DNA from: CAYQSU01 sp964420325
Lineage (GTDB): Bacteria > Pseudomonadota > Alphaproteobacteria > Rhodospirillales > Defluviicoccaceae
Length of the DNA: 64,000 nt
Assembly: GCA_964420325.1 (NCBI GenBank)
Contig: CAYQSU010000010.1
Location: 6,447-70,446 of the forward strand
Reading direction: 5' to 3'
Shown: piece after piece, positions 55,141-63,951 of the stretch
How positions within the stretch are numbered: position 1 is the first letter of the stretch
How the letters are laid out: each line of letters begins with the position of its first letter
Notes under the pieces: generated by a model
Databases searched by the model: none
What the model saw: only the letters and a program-made list of their open reading frames with translations
What the model was told of the DNA's origin: nothing
Program-made: the position numbers and the translations under genes

Positions 55141-56706
55141 ATGACCACCACGAACGAATCCAACCGCGTCATCATCTTCGACACCACCATGCGCGACGGC
55201 GAGCAGTCGCCCGGCGCCTCGATGAACCTCGAGGAAAAGATGAGGATCGCCCAGGTCCTCGAGGAGATGGGCGTCGACGTCATCGAGGCGGGCTTTCCCG
55301 TCGCATCGCGCGGCGATTTCGAGGCCGTCCACGAGATCGCCAAGACCGTTCGCGGGTCCACCGTGTGCGGACTGAGCCGCGCCGTCCGCGGCGACATCGA
55401 GCTGACCGCGGAGGCGATCCGCCCGGCGCCGCGCGGCCGCATTCACACCTTCATCTCGACGAGCCCGCTGCACATGAGGTTCAAGCTGCAGATGGAGCCG
55501 GAGGACGTCCACCAGGCGGTGATCGACAGCGTCCGCTTCGCCCGCCGCTTCACCGACGACGTGGAGTGGTCATGCGAGGACGGCTCGCGCAGTGACCACG
55601 ACTTTCTCTGCCGCTGCGTCGAGGCGGCCATCGACGCAGGTGCCCGCACGGTCAACATCCCCGATACTGTCGGCTACGCCGTGCCCGACGAGTTCGCGGC
55701 GCTGATTCAGATGCTGCGCGACCGGGTGCCCAACATCGACAAGGCCGTGATCTCGGTGCACTGCCACAATGACCTCGGGCTGGCGGTGGCCAACTCGCTG
55801 GCGGCCGTCAGGGCCGGCGCACGGCAGATCGAGTGCACCGTCAACGGCCTCGGCGAGCGGGCCGGAAACGCGGCCATGGAAGAGATCGTCATGGCGCTGA
55901 AGACGCGGAACGACCGGATGCCGTTCACCACCGGCGTTCGCACCGAGCATATCATGCGGGCCTCGCGCCTGGTCTCCGCGGTCACCGGCTTCGTCGTCCA
56001 GCCCAACAAGGCGATCGTCGGCGACAACGCCTTCGCTCACGAATCGGGCATTCACCAGGACGGCATGCTGAAGAACGCCCGGACCTACGAGATCATGACC
56101 CCCGAATCGGTCGGGCTCACCCGGTCCAAGCTGGTTCTGGGCAAGCACTCGGGGCGCCACGCCTTCCGCGAGAAGCTGCGCGAGCTCGGCTATCATCTCG
56201 GCGACAACGCAGTCGAGGATGCCTTCCGGCGGTTCAAGGACCTGGCCGACATGAAGAAGGAGGTGTTCGACGAGGACATCATCGCCCTCGTCGACGACGA
56301 GGTGCTGCGCGCCAACGATCGCATCCGCCTGGTGTCGCTCGCCGTCGAATGCGGAACCCGCAGCCCCAAGGCGGCGCTGGAGCTGAACGTGGAGGGCGAC
56401 ACGCGCGGCTGCGAGGACACGGGCGACGGGCCGGTGGATGCGGTGTTCCGCTGTATCAAGCGTCTGGTCCCCACCGAGGCGCGGCTGAAGCTCTATCAGG
56501 TCCACGCCGTCACCGGCGGCACCGACGCCCAGGCCGAAGTCACGGTCCGTCTCGACGAGCACGGCCGGACCGTCAACGGGCAGGGCGCCGACACGGACAC
56601 CATCGTGGCGTCCGCCAAGGCGTACCTGAACGCGCTCAACAAGCTCTTGGTGAAACGCGAGAAGACCGCACCGGAGGCGGTATCCGCTCAGGCAGGGAGC
56701 CGATAG
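55141..56706 (+). CDS. leuA: 2-isopropylmalate synthase
   Basis: LeuA condenses acetyl-CoA with 2-oxoisovalerate in the first committed step of leucine synthesis. The 521-residue protein has IFDTTMRDGEQSPGASM with the metal-binding Asp, HCHNDLGLAVANSLAA with the two metal-binding His, a GERAGNAAMEE segment, and a C-terminal regulatory domain (about 390-500) where leucine binds. It follows ilvBN and a 380-nt leader that could mediate leucine control. Confidence 0.96.
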   Translation: MTTTNESNRVIIFDTTMRDGEQSPGASMNLEEKMRIAQVLEEMGVDVIEAGFPVASRGDFEAVHEIAKTVRGSTVCGLSRAVRGDIELTAEAIRPAPRGRIHTFISTSPLHMRFKLQMEPEDVHQAVIDSVRFARRFTDDVEWSCEDGSRSDHDFLCRCVEAAIDAGARTVNIPDTVGYAVPDEFAALIQMLRDRVPNIDKAVISVHCHNDLGLAVANSLAAVRAGARQIECTVNGLGERAGNAAMEEIVMALKTRNDRMPFTTGVRTEHIMRASRLVSAVTGFVVQPNKAIVGDNAFAHESGIHQDGMLKNARTYEIMTPESVGLTRSKLVLGKHSGRHAFREKLRELGYHLGDNAVEDAFRRFKDLADMKKEVFDEDIIALVDDEVLRANDRIRLVSLAVECGTRSPKAALELNVEGDTRGCEDTGDGPVDAVFRCIKRLVPTEARLKLYQVHAVTGGTDAQAEVTVRLDEHGRTVNGQGADTDTIVASAKAYLNALNKLLVKREKTAPEAVSAQAGSR

Positions 56707-56738
56707 TTTCTTGTCGACCGGTTTTGCTGTAGAAGAAT

Positions 56739-56771
56739 CGGCCCTGGCGGGGGCTCTTCCCCGCCAGGCCG
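56739..56771 (+). promoter_or_regulatory. Stable hairpin in the mreB leader
   Basis: CCTGGCGGGG (56743-56752) pairs perfectly with CCCCGCCAGG (56759-56768) around a 6-nt loop; CGG/CCG flanks extend it with one bulge. No T-run follows. It lies 32 nt after leuA and 48 nt before mreB, so it could end leuA transcripts imperfectly or protect the mreB message. Confidence 0.45.
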
Positions 56772-56818
56772 ACCGCCCCACCTCCGTCAGGATCACCCGG
56801 CATACCAAGCGAGGGTCG

Positions 56819-57859
56819 ATGTTCTCACGACTGTTCGGTTTCCTGTCCGCCGACATGGCGATCGACCTGGGAACCGCCAATACGCTCGTCTACGTCAAGG
56901 GCAAGGGCATCGTCCTCAACGAACCCTCGGTCGTTGCCATCGCCGAGTTCAAAGGCCGGAAGCAGGTGCTCGCCGTCGGCGAGGAGGCCAAGCTGATGCT
57001 CGGGCGCACGCCCGGCAACATCCAAGCGATTCGCCCGCTTCGGGACGGCGTCATCGCCGACTTCGAGGTGGCCGAGGAGATGATCAAGTACTTCATCCGC
57101 AAGGTGCACAATCGGCGCAGCTTCGCGAGCCCGCTGGTCGTTGTCTGCGTGCCGTCGGGGTCGACCGCCGTGGAACGCCGCGCCATCCAGGAATCGGCCG
57201 AGAGCGCCGGCGCGCGGCGGGTGTATCTGATCGAAGAGCCGATGGCCGCCGCCATCGGCGCCGGCCTGCCGGTCACCGAACCGACCGGCTCGATGGTGGT
57301 GGACATCGGCGGCGGCACCACCGAGGTGGCGGTCCTTTCGCTGGGCGGCATCGTCTACGCAAGGAGCGTCCGCGTCGGCGGCGACAAGATGGACGAGGCG
57401 ATCATCGCCTATGTCCGGCGCAATCATAACCTCTTGATCGGCGAGGGCAGCGCCGAGCGGCTCAAGGAGGAGATCGGCTCCGCCTGCCCGCCCGAGGACG
57501 GCGACGGGCGGACCATGGAGATCAAGGGACGCGATCTGATGAACGGGGTGCCCAAGGAGCTGGTCATCAGCGAGCGGCAGATCTCGGAGAGCCTGGCCGA
57601 GCCGGTCGGCGCCATCATCGACGCCGTCAAGGTCGCACTCGAGCACACCGCTCCCGAGCTCGCCGCCGACATCGTCGACAAGGGAATCGTGCTGACCGGC
57701 GGCGGCGCCCTGCTTTCCAACATCGACTACGTGCTGCGCCATGCCACGGGGCTGCCGGTCTCGATCGCCGACGACCCGCTGTCATGCGTGGCTCTTGGAA
57801 CGGGGCGCGCGCTTGAAGAAATGAAAAAGATGAAGAACGTGCTCATAACGATGTATTAA
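56819..57859 (+). CDS. mreB: Rod shape-determining protein MreB
   Basis: MreB is the actin homologue that guides cylindrical wall growth at the inner membrane. The 346-residue protein has MAIDLGTANTLVYVKGKGIVL (phosphate 1), VVDIGGGTTEVAVLSLGGIV (phosphate 2) and GIVLTGGGALLSNID (adenosine). The N-terminal FSRLFGFLSA may form the membrane-binding amphipathic helix. The start is ATG 56819, with GAGGG 5 nt upstream. It heads a complete mreBCD-mrdA-rodA cluster. Confidence 0.97.
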   Translation: MFSRLFGFLSADMAIDLGTANTLVYVKGKGIVLNEPSVVAIAEFKGRKQVLAVGEEAKLMLGRTPGNIQAIRPLRDGVIADFEVAEEMIKYFIRKVHNRRSFASPLVVVCVPSGSTAVERRAIQESAESAGARRVYLIEEPMAAAIGAGLPVTEPTGSMVVDIGGGTTEVAVLSLGGIVYARSVRVGGDKMDEAIIAYVRRNHNLLIGEGSAERLKEEIGSACPPEDGDGRTMEIKGRDLMNGVPKELVISERQISESLAEPVGAIIDAVKVALEHTAPELAADIVDKGIVLTGGGALLSNIDYVLRHATGLPVSIADDPLSCVALGTGRALEEMKKMKNVLITMY

Positions 57860-57952
57860 CCATAATTCCGTTTCAATTGGGTGGCTCTCATTCTAAACTT
57901 CTGTCGTCGGGAGAGTCCGCCGCGGCGTTGACCGCAATCGATCGTCGGTTCC

Positions 57953-58903
57953 GTGTATAAGGGCGGAAGCGGATTGAGCGAGAGACCAAGAGCCGAGCAT
58001 CGCAGCGTCGGTGCTGTCAGGGGCATAATCCAGCGATTCGCGTATTTCGGCTTGGTGCTGGTCGCGGCCGGCCTGATGATGCTGGGCAAGGCCGACACCC
58101 TGGTGATGGAACGCTTCCGCGGCGCCCTCACCGACGCCTTCGTTCCGATCCTCGACGTTCTGTCGCGGCCGGCGGACGCCGTCTCGCGGGCCATCGACAC
58201 GGTGCGCGAGTGGGTCTTGCTTCGCGAGGACAACGAGCGACTGCGCCATGAGCGCGACCGGCTCCTGCGCTGGCAGGCCGTGGCACTTCGGCTCGAGGCC
58301 GAGAACGCCGAGCTCCGCCGTCTGCTCCAGTTCGTGCCGGAGCCCGAGGCGCGGTACGTCACGGGCCGCGTCGTTGCCGATGCCAGCGGCACCTTCGCCC
58401 ACAGCCTGGTGCTGAACGCCGGCGCCGCCGACGGCATCGTCAAGGGCGACGCCGTGGTCACCGGCGAGGGCCTGGTCGGGCGCGTCGTCGGCGTCGCCCA
58501 CCGGTCGGCGCGGGTGCTGTTGATCACCGACCTCAATTCGCGCATCCCGGTCGCCGTCTCGACGGCCAGAACCCGGGCCATCCTCGCCGGCACCAACACC
58601 CGGCGGCCGGAGCTCGTTCACGTCGAGTCCGAGGCGACGATCCTGCCCGGCGACCGCGTCGTGACCTCGGGCGACGCGGGCGCCTTGCCGCCGGGCCTGC
58701 CGGTCGGCGTCGTGGCAGCGGTCGCCGACGGCCACATCACGGTCGCGCCCTACATGGACCGCCACCGGCTCGAGTACGTGCGGGTCGTCGACTACGGGCT
58801 GCGGGAGCGGGGCGTCGGCCGCTCAGGCGGAGAGACCGCTGTCGACGGGACAGCCGCGCCGGCCGCCGCGGGCGGCGTGGCGCCGCGTTCGGCGGCGCCG
58901 TGA
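57953..58903 (+). CDS. mreC: Rod shape-determining protein MreC
   Basis: MreC links the cytoplasmic MreB filaments to the periplasmic elongation enzymes and activates PBP2. The 316-residue protein has one membrane helix (about 30-48), a coiled coil (about 85-125, with LREDNERLRHERDRLLR), then two beta-rich domains (from VTGRVVADASGTFAHSLVLN). The last 35 residues are Ala/Gly-rich and probably disordered. It starts with GTG 94 nt after mreB and overlaps mreD by 4 nt. Confidence 0.93.
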   Translation: MYKGGSGLSERPRAEHRSVGAVRGIIQRFAYFGLVLVAAGLMMLGKADTLVMERFRGALTDAFVPILDVLSRPADAVSRAIDTVREWVLLREDNERLRHERDRLLRWQAVALRLEAENAELRRLLQFVPEPEARYVTGRVVADASGTFAHSLVLNAGAADGIVKGDAVVTGEGLVGRVVGVAHRSARVLLITDLNSRIPVAVSTARTRAILAGTNTRRPELVHVESEATILPGDRVVTSGDAGALPPGLPVGVVAAVADGHITVAPYMDRHRLEYVRVVDYGLRERGVGRSGGETAVDGTAAPAAAGGVAPRSAAP

Positions 58904-59415
58904 AGCCGTCGGTCGGGGCGAGGCTGGATCAGCTGGCGCGCCAGCTGACGCCGTTCGCTCTGACGGTGCTGGCGGCGCTGTTCTCGGTTCTGCCGCTGCA
59001 CGTTCCGGCCTGGCCGGCGGTGGCGCCGGCGTGGGCCCTGATCGCCATCTACCACTGGTCGCTGTTCCGGCCCGATCTGATGCCGGCCGCGGCGGTGTTC
59101 GTCATCGGTGTTCTCTATGACGCGCTGAGCGGGGCGCCCATCGGGCTCAATGCGGCGGTGTTCGTGATCGTGCACGGCGTCGCCGTGGCGCAGTGCCGCT
59201 TCTTCTCCGGCAAGTCGTTCGCGATCCTGTGGCTGGGGTTCGCGCTGGTGTCGGCGGCGGCGCTGGCGCTGGCTTGGGGCCTCGCCTGCCTGTGGAACGG
59301 GCACCTCATCGACCCGCGCGCACTGGTCTTCCAGCACCTCGTGACGCTGGGCTGCTTCCCGCTCCTGAGCGGGGCGCTTCTGGTCTGGCAGCGAAGCGTC
59401 CTGAGGCGGGTGTAG
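58900..59415 (+). CDS. mreD: Rod shape-determining protein MreD
   Basis: MreD is a small polytopic protein of the elongasome. The 171-residue product has five or six membrane helices and the family-like GVLYDALSGAPIGLNA loop. Identity rests on size, topology and position between mreC and mrdA. It starts with GTG inside the mreC stop (GTGA) and ends 2 nt before mrdA. Confidence 0.9.
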   Translation: MKPSVGARLDQLARQLTPFALTVLAALFSVLPLHVPAWPAVAPAWALIAIYHWSLFRPDLMPAAAVFVIGVLYDALSGAPIGLNAAVFVIVHGVAVAQCRFFSGKSFAILWLGFALVSAAALALAWGLACLWNGHLIDPRALVFQHLVTLGCFPLLSGALLVWQRSVLRRV

Positions 59416-59417
59416 GC

Positions 59418-61310
59418 GTGTATCGGGACAACGACCGGGAGAAGCTGTTCGCGAGGCGGGCGCTTCTGCTTGCCGGCGGCAAGGCGGCTTTGATGGCGCT
59501 TCTGGGCGGCCGCCTTTACTACCTCCAGGTCGTCGAGTCCTCCCGCTTCGCCACGCTCGCCGAGGAAAACCGCATCAGCCTGCGCCTTCTGCCGCCACCG
59601 CGGGGGCGCATCCTCGATCGTCACGGCCGGCCCCTCGCGACCAACCGCCAGACCTACCGGGCGGTCATCATCGCCGAGCAGGCGGGCGACGCGGCGGCGA
59701 CCCTCGATGCCCTGCAGTCGATCCTGCCGATCAGCGACGGCGAGCGGCAGCGGATTCTCCGCGAGATCTCGAGAAAGCGGAAGTTCGTCCCGGTCATGGT
59801 GGGCGACGATCTCGAATGGGACGACGTCGCCCGCATCGAGGTCAACGCGCCGGATCTGCCGGGGATCCTCATCGACGAGGGCCAGAGCCGCCATTACCCC
59901 TACGGCCGGGACTTCGCCCACGTCCTGGGCTATGTCGCAGCCGTTTCCGAGGCGGAGGTCGGCGGCGACCCGCTGCTCGAGCTCCCTGGCTTCCGCATCG
60001 GCAAGTCCGGGATCGAACGGGCCCGGGACCCGGCGCTGAGGGGCTCGGCCGGCCGCTCCGAGGTCGAGGTCAATGCGCTCGGCCGTGTCATCCGCGAGCT
60101 GTCGCGACGGGAGGGCGAGACCGGCGCCGAGATCAAGGTGACCATCGACCGCGATCTGCAGATCTTTGCCAGCCGACGGCTGGAAGGGGAGAGCGGCGCG
60201 ATCGTCGTCATGGACGTGCATACCGGTGACATCCTCGCGCTCGCCTCGAACCCGAGCTTCGATCCGAACGCCTTCAATCGCGGCCTCAGCGGCGAGGAGT
60301 GGCGCCAGTTGATCGGCAATCCGCGTGCGCCGCTGACCAACAAGGCGGTCGCCGGCCAGTATGCGCCGGGCTCGACGTACAAGATGGCGGTGGCGCTGGC
60401 CGGGCTCGAGCGCGGCGCCATCGCGCCGTCGACGACGGTGAGCTGCTGGGGGTCCGTGCAGCTCGGCAGCCACCGCTTCCACTGCTGGAAGCGCGGCGGC
60501 CACGGAGCCGTCGACCTGCACGAGGCGATCGTCCAGTCCTGCGACGTCTACTTCTACGAGGTGGCCAAGCGCGTCGGCGTCGACCGCATCAGCGCCATGG
60601 CGGCCCGTCTCGGTCTGGGGCAGACGCTCGGCATCGAGATTCCGGGCGAGCGAACCGGCCTGTTGCCGACCCGCGACTGGAAGGTGGCGACGATCGGCCA
60701 GCCCTGGCACATGGGCGAGACGCTGATCGCCGGCATCGGCCAGGGCTATGTGCTGTCGACGCCTCTGCAGCTCGCGGTGATGACCGCGCGCATCGCCAAC
60801 GGCGGCCGCGAGGTGAAACCGCGGCTCACCCGGACGGAGCCCGACGCCGGCGGACACCGCGCCGGGGCGAGCGTGGCGGCGGACCTCGGCCTCTCGCCCC
60901 AGCACCTGAAGATCGTCCGCGACGCCCTGGACGATGTCGTCAACGGGCCCCGCGGCACGGCGCGGGGATCGGCGATCCGCGAAGCCGGCCTGGAGATGGC
61001 CGGCAAGACGGGAACCTCCCAGGTGCGGCGCATCACCAAGGCGGAGCGCCAAGCCGGTGTCTACAAGAACGAGGATCTGCCCTGGGAGCGCCGCGACCAT
61101 GCACTGTTCGTCGGCTATGCCCCGGTGGCGGCGCCACGCTATGCGGTGGCGGTGATCATCGAGCATGGCGGCGGCGGGGCCAAGGTGGCGGCGCCGATCG
61201 CGCGCGACGTGCTCGAGGCGGCGCAGAAGCTGGACGTGCTCCGGATCGTCTCGGATCCGCCGACGCCGACCAGTCCCCTGCCCGGCGGGACCGGCCGGGA
61301 GAGGGCGTGA
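59418..61310 (+). CDS. mrdA: Peptidoglycan transpeptidase PBP2
   Basis: PBP2 crosslinks peptidoglycan during elongation together with RodA. The 630-residue class B PBP begins YRDNDREKLFARRALLLAGG, has one membrane anchor (about 14-34), and carries S319-T-Y-K, S374-C-D and K530-T-G-T as its three active-site motifs. It starts with GTG 59418; the frame running back into mreD is a shadow. It is followed by rodA 3 nt on. Confidence 0.96.
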   Translation: MYRDNDREKLFARRALLLAGGKAALMALLGGRLYYLQVVESSRFATLAEENRISLRLLPPPRGRILDRHGRPLATNRQTYRAVIIAEQAGDAAATLDALQSILPISDGERQRILREISRKRKFVPVMVGDDLEWDDVARIEVNAPDLPGILIDEGQSRHYPYGRDFAHVLGYVAAVSEAEVGGDPLLELPGFRIGKSGIERARDPALRGSAGRSEVEVNALGRVIRELSRREGETGAEIKVTIDRDLQIFASRRLEGESGAIVVMDVHTGDILALASNPSFDPNAFNRGLSGEEWRQLIGNPRAPLTNKAVAGQYAPGSTYKMAVALAGLERGAIAPSTTVSCWGSVQLGSHRFHCWKRGGHGAVDLHEAIVQSCDVYFYEVAKRVGVDRISAMAARLGLGQTLGIEIPGERTGLLPTRDWKVATIGQPWHMGETLIAGIGQGYVLSTPLQLAVMTARIANGGREVKPRLTRTEPDAGGHRAGASVAADLGLSPQHLKIVRDALDDVVNGPRGTARGSAIREAGLEMAGKTGTSQVRRITKAERQAGVYKNEDLPWERRDHALFVGYAPVAAPRYAVAVIIEHGGGGAKVAAPIARDVLEAAQKLDVLRIVSDPPTPTSPLPGGTGRERA

Positions 61311-61313
61311 GCG

Positions 61314-62462
61314 ATGAACATCAATGCCTTCGATCGCAAGCGCCTCACGCTCGGCCAGAAGCTGCTGCAGATCCGCTGGCTGTTCGTGCTTCTGGTGTGC
61401 CTGGCGGCAGCGGTCGGCACCGGCATGCTGGTGTCGGCGGGCGACGGCAGCCTCGAGCCGTGGGCGCTCCGGCATGCCGTCCGGTTCGCGGTGTTCCTCG
61501 CGCTGATGATCGCCGTCGCCGTCAGCGACATCCGGCTCTGGCTGCGCCATGCCTACGTGATCTACGCCGCGACCTTGGCGCTGCTGGTTGCCGTCGAGGT
61601 CGGCGGCTCGATGGGCATGGGAGCCCAGCGCTGGATCAACCTCGGGGTCATCAACCTGCAGCCGTCGGAGCTGATGAAGCTCGCGCTGGTGCTGGCGCTC
61701 GCCCGCTACTTCCACGGCGTCGGCGCCGAGGAGATCGGCCGGCCGTTGCGCCTCATCGTGCCGCTGATCCTGGTGCTGGTGCCGGCCGCGCTGGTGCTGC
61801 GCCAGCCCGATCTCGGCACCGCGATCATGCTGCTGCTCGCCGGCGGCGCCGTGCTCTTCGTCGCCGGCGTCCGCCTGTGGAAGTTCGCCCTCGTTGCCGG
61901 TGTGGCGGCATCTGCGGCGCCGGTGGCGTGGGGGGTGCTGCACGACTATCAGCGCCAGCGCGTGCTCACCTTTCTGGATCCCGAGAGCGATCCGTTGGGT
62001 GCCGGCTATCACATCATCCAGTCGAAGATCGCCCTCGGCTCGGGCGGCATTTTCGGCAAGGGCTATCTGATGGGCAGCCAGAGCCATCTCAACTTCCTGC
62101 CGGAGAAGCAGACGGACTTCATCTTCACCATGCTCGCCGAGGAGTTCGGGCTCGCCGGCGGCCTCGGGCTGCTGGCGGTCTACGCGCTCATCCTCGCTTA
62201 CGGCTTCGCCATCGCCGTCTCGGCCCGCAGCCAGTTCGCCCGGCTGCTGGCGATCGGCGTGACGACGACGCTGTTCCTCTACGTGTTCATCAACGTCGCC
62301 ATGGTCATGGGGCTGATCCCGGTGGTCGGCGTGCCGCTGCCGCTGGTGTCCTACGGCGGCACGGCGATGATGGGGGTGATGCTCGGCTTCGGGCTCCTGA
62401 TGTCGGTCTACGTCCATCGCGACGTGCCGATCGGCCGGCGGGGCGTCGGCGACGACGGCTGA
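61314..62462 (+). CDS. rodA: Elongation peptidoglycan polymerase RodA
   Basis: RodA (MrdB) is the SEDS glycosyltransferase of the elongasome. The 382-residue polytopic protein shows GAQRWINLGVINLQPSELMK, LRQPDLGTAIMLLLAGG, QSHLNFLPEKQTDFIFTMLAEEFG and VPLPLVSYGGTAMMG. It partners PBP2, encoded immediately upstream. The gene ends the mre/mrd cluster; tRNA-Lys follows 78 nt later. Confidence 0.96.
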   Translation: MNINAFDRKRLTLGQKLLQIRWLFVLLVCLAAAVGTGMLVSAGDGSLEPWALRHAVRFAVFLALMIAVAVSDIRLWLRHAYVIYAATLALLVAVEVGGSMGMGAQRWINLGVINLQPSELMKLALVLALARYFHGVGAEEIGRPLRLIVPLILVLVPAALVLRQPDLGTAIMLLLAGGAVLFVAGVRLWKFALVAGVAASAAPVAWGVLHDYQRQRVLTFLDPESDPLGAGYHIIQSKIALGSGGIFGKGYLMGSQSHLNFLPEKQTDFIFTMLAEEFGLAGGLGLLAVYALILAYGFAIAVSARSQFARLLAIGVTTTLFLYVFINVAMVMGLIPVVGVPLPLVSYGGTAMMGVMLGFGLLMSVYVHRDVPIGRRGVGDDG

Positions 62463-62495
62463 GGCCCGGCCCGGCGGCCGCCGGCCGGCCGCGTA

Positions 62496-62524
62496 TCGAC
62501 AGGGCGCGGCGTCTTTGCTAAACA
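62496..62524 (+). promoter_or_regulatory. Probable tRNA-Lys promoter
   Basis: TCGACA (62496-62501) and TAAACA (62519-62524) are 17 bp apart. The expected start is about 10 nt before the tRNA. The -35 differs from consensus at one base, the -10 at three. Confidence 0.5.
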
Positions 62525-62540
62525 CGGAGGCTCCGGCGGC

Positions 62541-62616
<76 letters not shown>

Positions 62617-62702
62617 TCCGTACCGTTTCACGGCGGCCCATCCCCCCCCGCCGGCGCCGCGGTCAGAAGATCAAGCCGTGGCTGACGGCGGCGGGCCGCG
62701 GG

Positions 62703-63503
62703 TCAACGGCGGCCGCGGGCGAGTTCGTAGAGGGCGATGGCGGCGGCGATGGCGACGTTGAGGCTGTCGACGGCGGCGGCGATCGGGATGCGCACCAGGG
62801 CGTCGCAGGATGCGGCGACGAGGCGGCGAAGCCCGGCGCCCTCCGAGCCGACCACCAGTGCCACCCGGCCGGCGAGGCCGGCCGCAGCGAGCGTGTCGCG
62901 GGCCGCAGGGTCGAGGCCGACGCACCAGAAGCCTTCGGCCTTCAGGTCCCTGAGCGCGCGGGCGACGTTGACGACCGGGACCAGCGGCACGATCTCGACG
63001 GCGCCCGAGGCGGCCTTGGCCAGCGCCGGCGTCACCTCCGGAGCGTGGCGGTCCTGGACGACGACGGCGGCGGCCCCGAACGCCGCCGCCGCGCGCAGGA
63101 GCGCGCCGACGTTGCGCGGATCGGTGGCCTGGTCGAGGACGACGACGGTGATCGAGGCGCCGGAGAGGCGGCCGAGGAGGTCGGCGAGAGACGGCTGGGC
63201 CAAGGGCTCGACGAGGGCGGCCACGCCCTGGTGCACGGCGCCCGCCGGCAAGAGCGCCGCCAGCTCGCCGCGCGGCAGCGTCTCGACCGCCGGCGGCGGC
63301 GCGCCGGCGCCGGCGGCGGCCTCGGTCAGGCGGTCCGCGGCCTCGGCGACGGCGATCAGCCGATGACAACGGCGCTCGCGATTGGCGACGGCCGCGAGCA
63401 CCGTGTGCAGGCCGTAGAGCCACGTCGACCGGGCCCGCGCCGGCGGCCGCGACCGCGTCCCCGGCGCGGTCCGGGTGGGGCCTTTCTGCTCAGGCTTCGC
63501 CAT
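62703..63503 (-). CDS. rlmB: TrmH/SpoU-family 2'-O-ribose methyltransferase
   Basis: This 266-residue RNA methyltransferase has an N-terminal substrate-binding domain (WLYGLHTVLAAVANRERR) and the SPOUT catalytic domain with LDQATDPRNVGALLRAAAAFG (motif 1), ALVVGSEGAGLRRL (motif 2) and AVDSLNVAIAAAIALYE (motif 3). It matches the TrmH group 3/RlmB type, which methylates G2251 of 23S rRNA; the exact target is inferred. ATG 63503 is preferred over an upstream Met at 63587. It faces the tRNA-Lys gene. Confidence 0.9.
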   Translation of the reverse strand: MAKPEQKGPTRTAPGTRSRPPARARSTWLYGLHTVLAAVANRERRCHRLIAVAEAADRLTEAAAGAGAPPPAVETLPRGELAALLPAGAVHQGVAALVEPLAQPSLADLLGRLSGASITVVVLDQATDPRNVGALLRAAAAFGAAAVVVQDRHAPEVTPALAKAASGAVEIVPLVPVVNVARALRDLKAEGFWCVGLDPAARDTLAAAGLAGRVALVVGSEGAGLRRLVAASCDALVRIPIAAAVDSLNVAIAAAIALYELARGRR

Positions 63504-63601
63504 CGCTGGTTCCTGCCGTGGGCGGCCTCGGCGCGTCGCGGCGCCGCGGGCCGGCGCCCGCGAGGTGCTGCGGAGCGGACCGGCCAATGGGTTTTACGGC
63601 A

Positions 63602-63629
63602 TTGACAACCGATGACGAAAGCCCATATT
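63602..63629 (+). promoter_or_regulatory. Promoter of the tRNA-Tyr/tRNA-Gly/tuf unit
   Basis: A consensus TTGACA (63602-63607) and CATATT (63624-63629) are separated by 16 bp. The start is expected near 63636, about 37 nt before tRNA-Tyr. No other promoter is apparent before tuf, so the tRNAs and tuf may be one transcript. Confidence 0.6.
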
Positions 63630-63672
63630 GGCAGCCTTCGATCCGCCGGTTCGCCGGCATCGGCGGCGTTCC

Positions 63673-63758
63673 GGAGGGGTGCCCGAGCGGCTAAAGGGGA
63701 CGGACTGTAAATCCGTTGGCGTACGCCTACGTTGGTTCGAATCCAACCCCCTCCACCA
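63673..63758 (+). tRNA. tRNA-Tyr (anticodon GTA)
   Basis: The 86-nt gene has the long variable arm expected for bacterial tRNA-Tyr. The acceptor stem GGAGGGG pairs with CCCCTCC, the anticodon loop reads CTGTAAA with GTA in the centre, and the T-arm contains GGTTCGAATCC. The 3' CCA is encoded. Confidence 0.97.
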
Positions 63759-63784
63759 TCCGTGGGCCGACCCTTCGGTCGTTG

Positions 63785-63858
63785 GCGGGTGTAGCTCAGT
63801 GGTAGAGCCCCAGCCTTCCAAGCTGGTTGCGTGGGTTCGATTCCCATCACCCGCTCCA
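63785..63858 (+). tRNA. tRNA-Gly (anticodon TCC)
   Basis: The 74-nt gene has the acceptor stem GCGGGTG pairing with CACCCGC and the anticodon loop CTTCCAA with TCC in the centre (codon GGA). The T-arm contains GGTTCGATTCC and the 3' CCA is encoded. It is 26 nt after tRNA-Tyr and 93 nt before tuf. Confidence 0.97.
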
Positions 63859-63951
63859 GTCGCCGGGGCGGCGGCCGGCGGCGGGACCGTGCTCGTGGCA
63901 TTCGAGGCTGGACTGGTTTCATCGAAGTGATTGGGAGCGAAAGACAGGGCG

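Noticed and set aside
59115..62525. 1136-residue minus-strand open frame opposite mreD, mrdA and rodA
   Set aside because: The plus strand encodes motif-complete PBP2 and RodA; the antisense frame has no recognisable domain and reflects codon bias.
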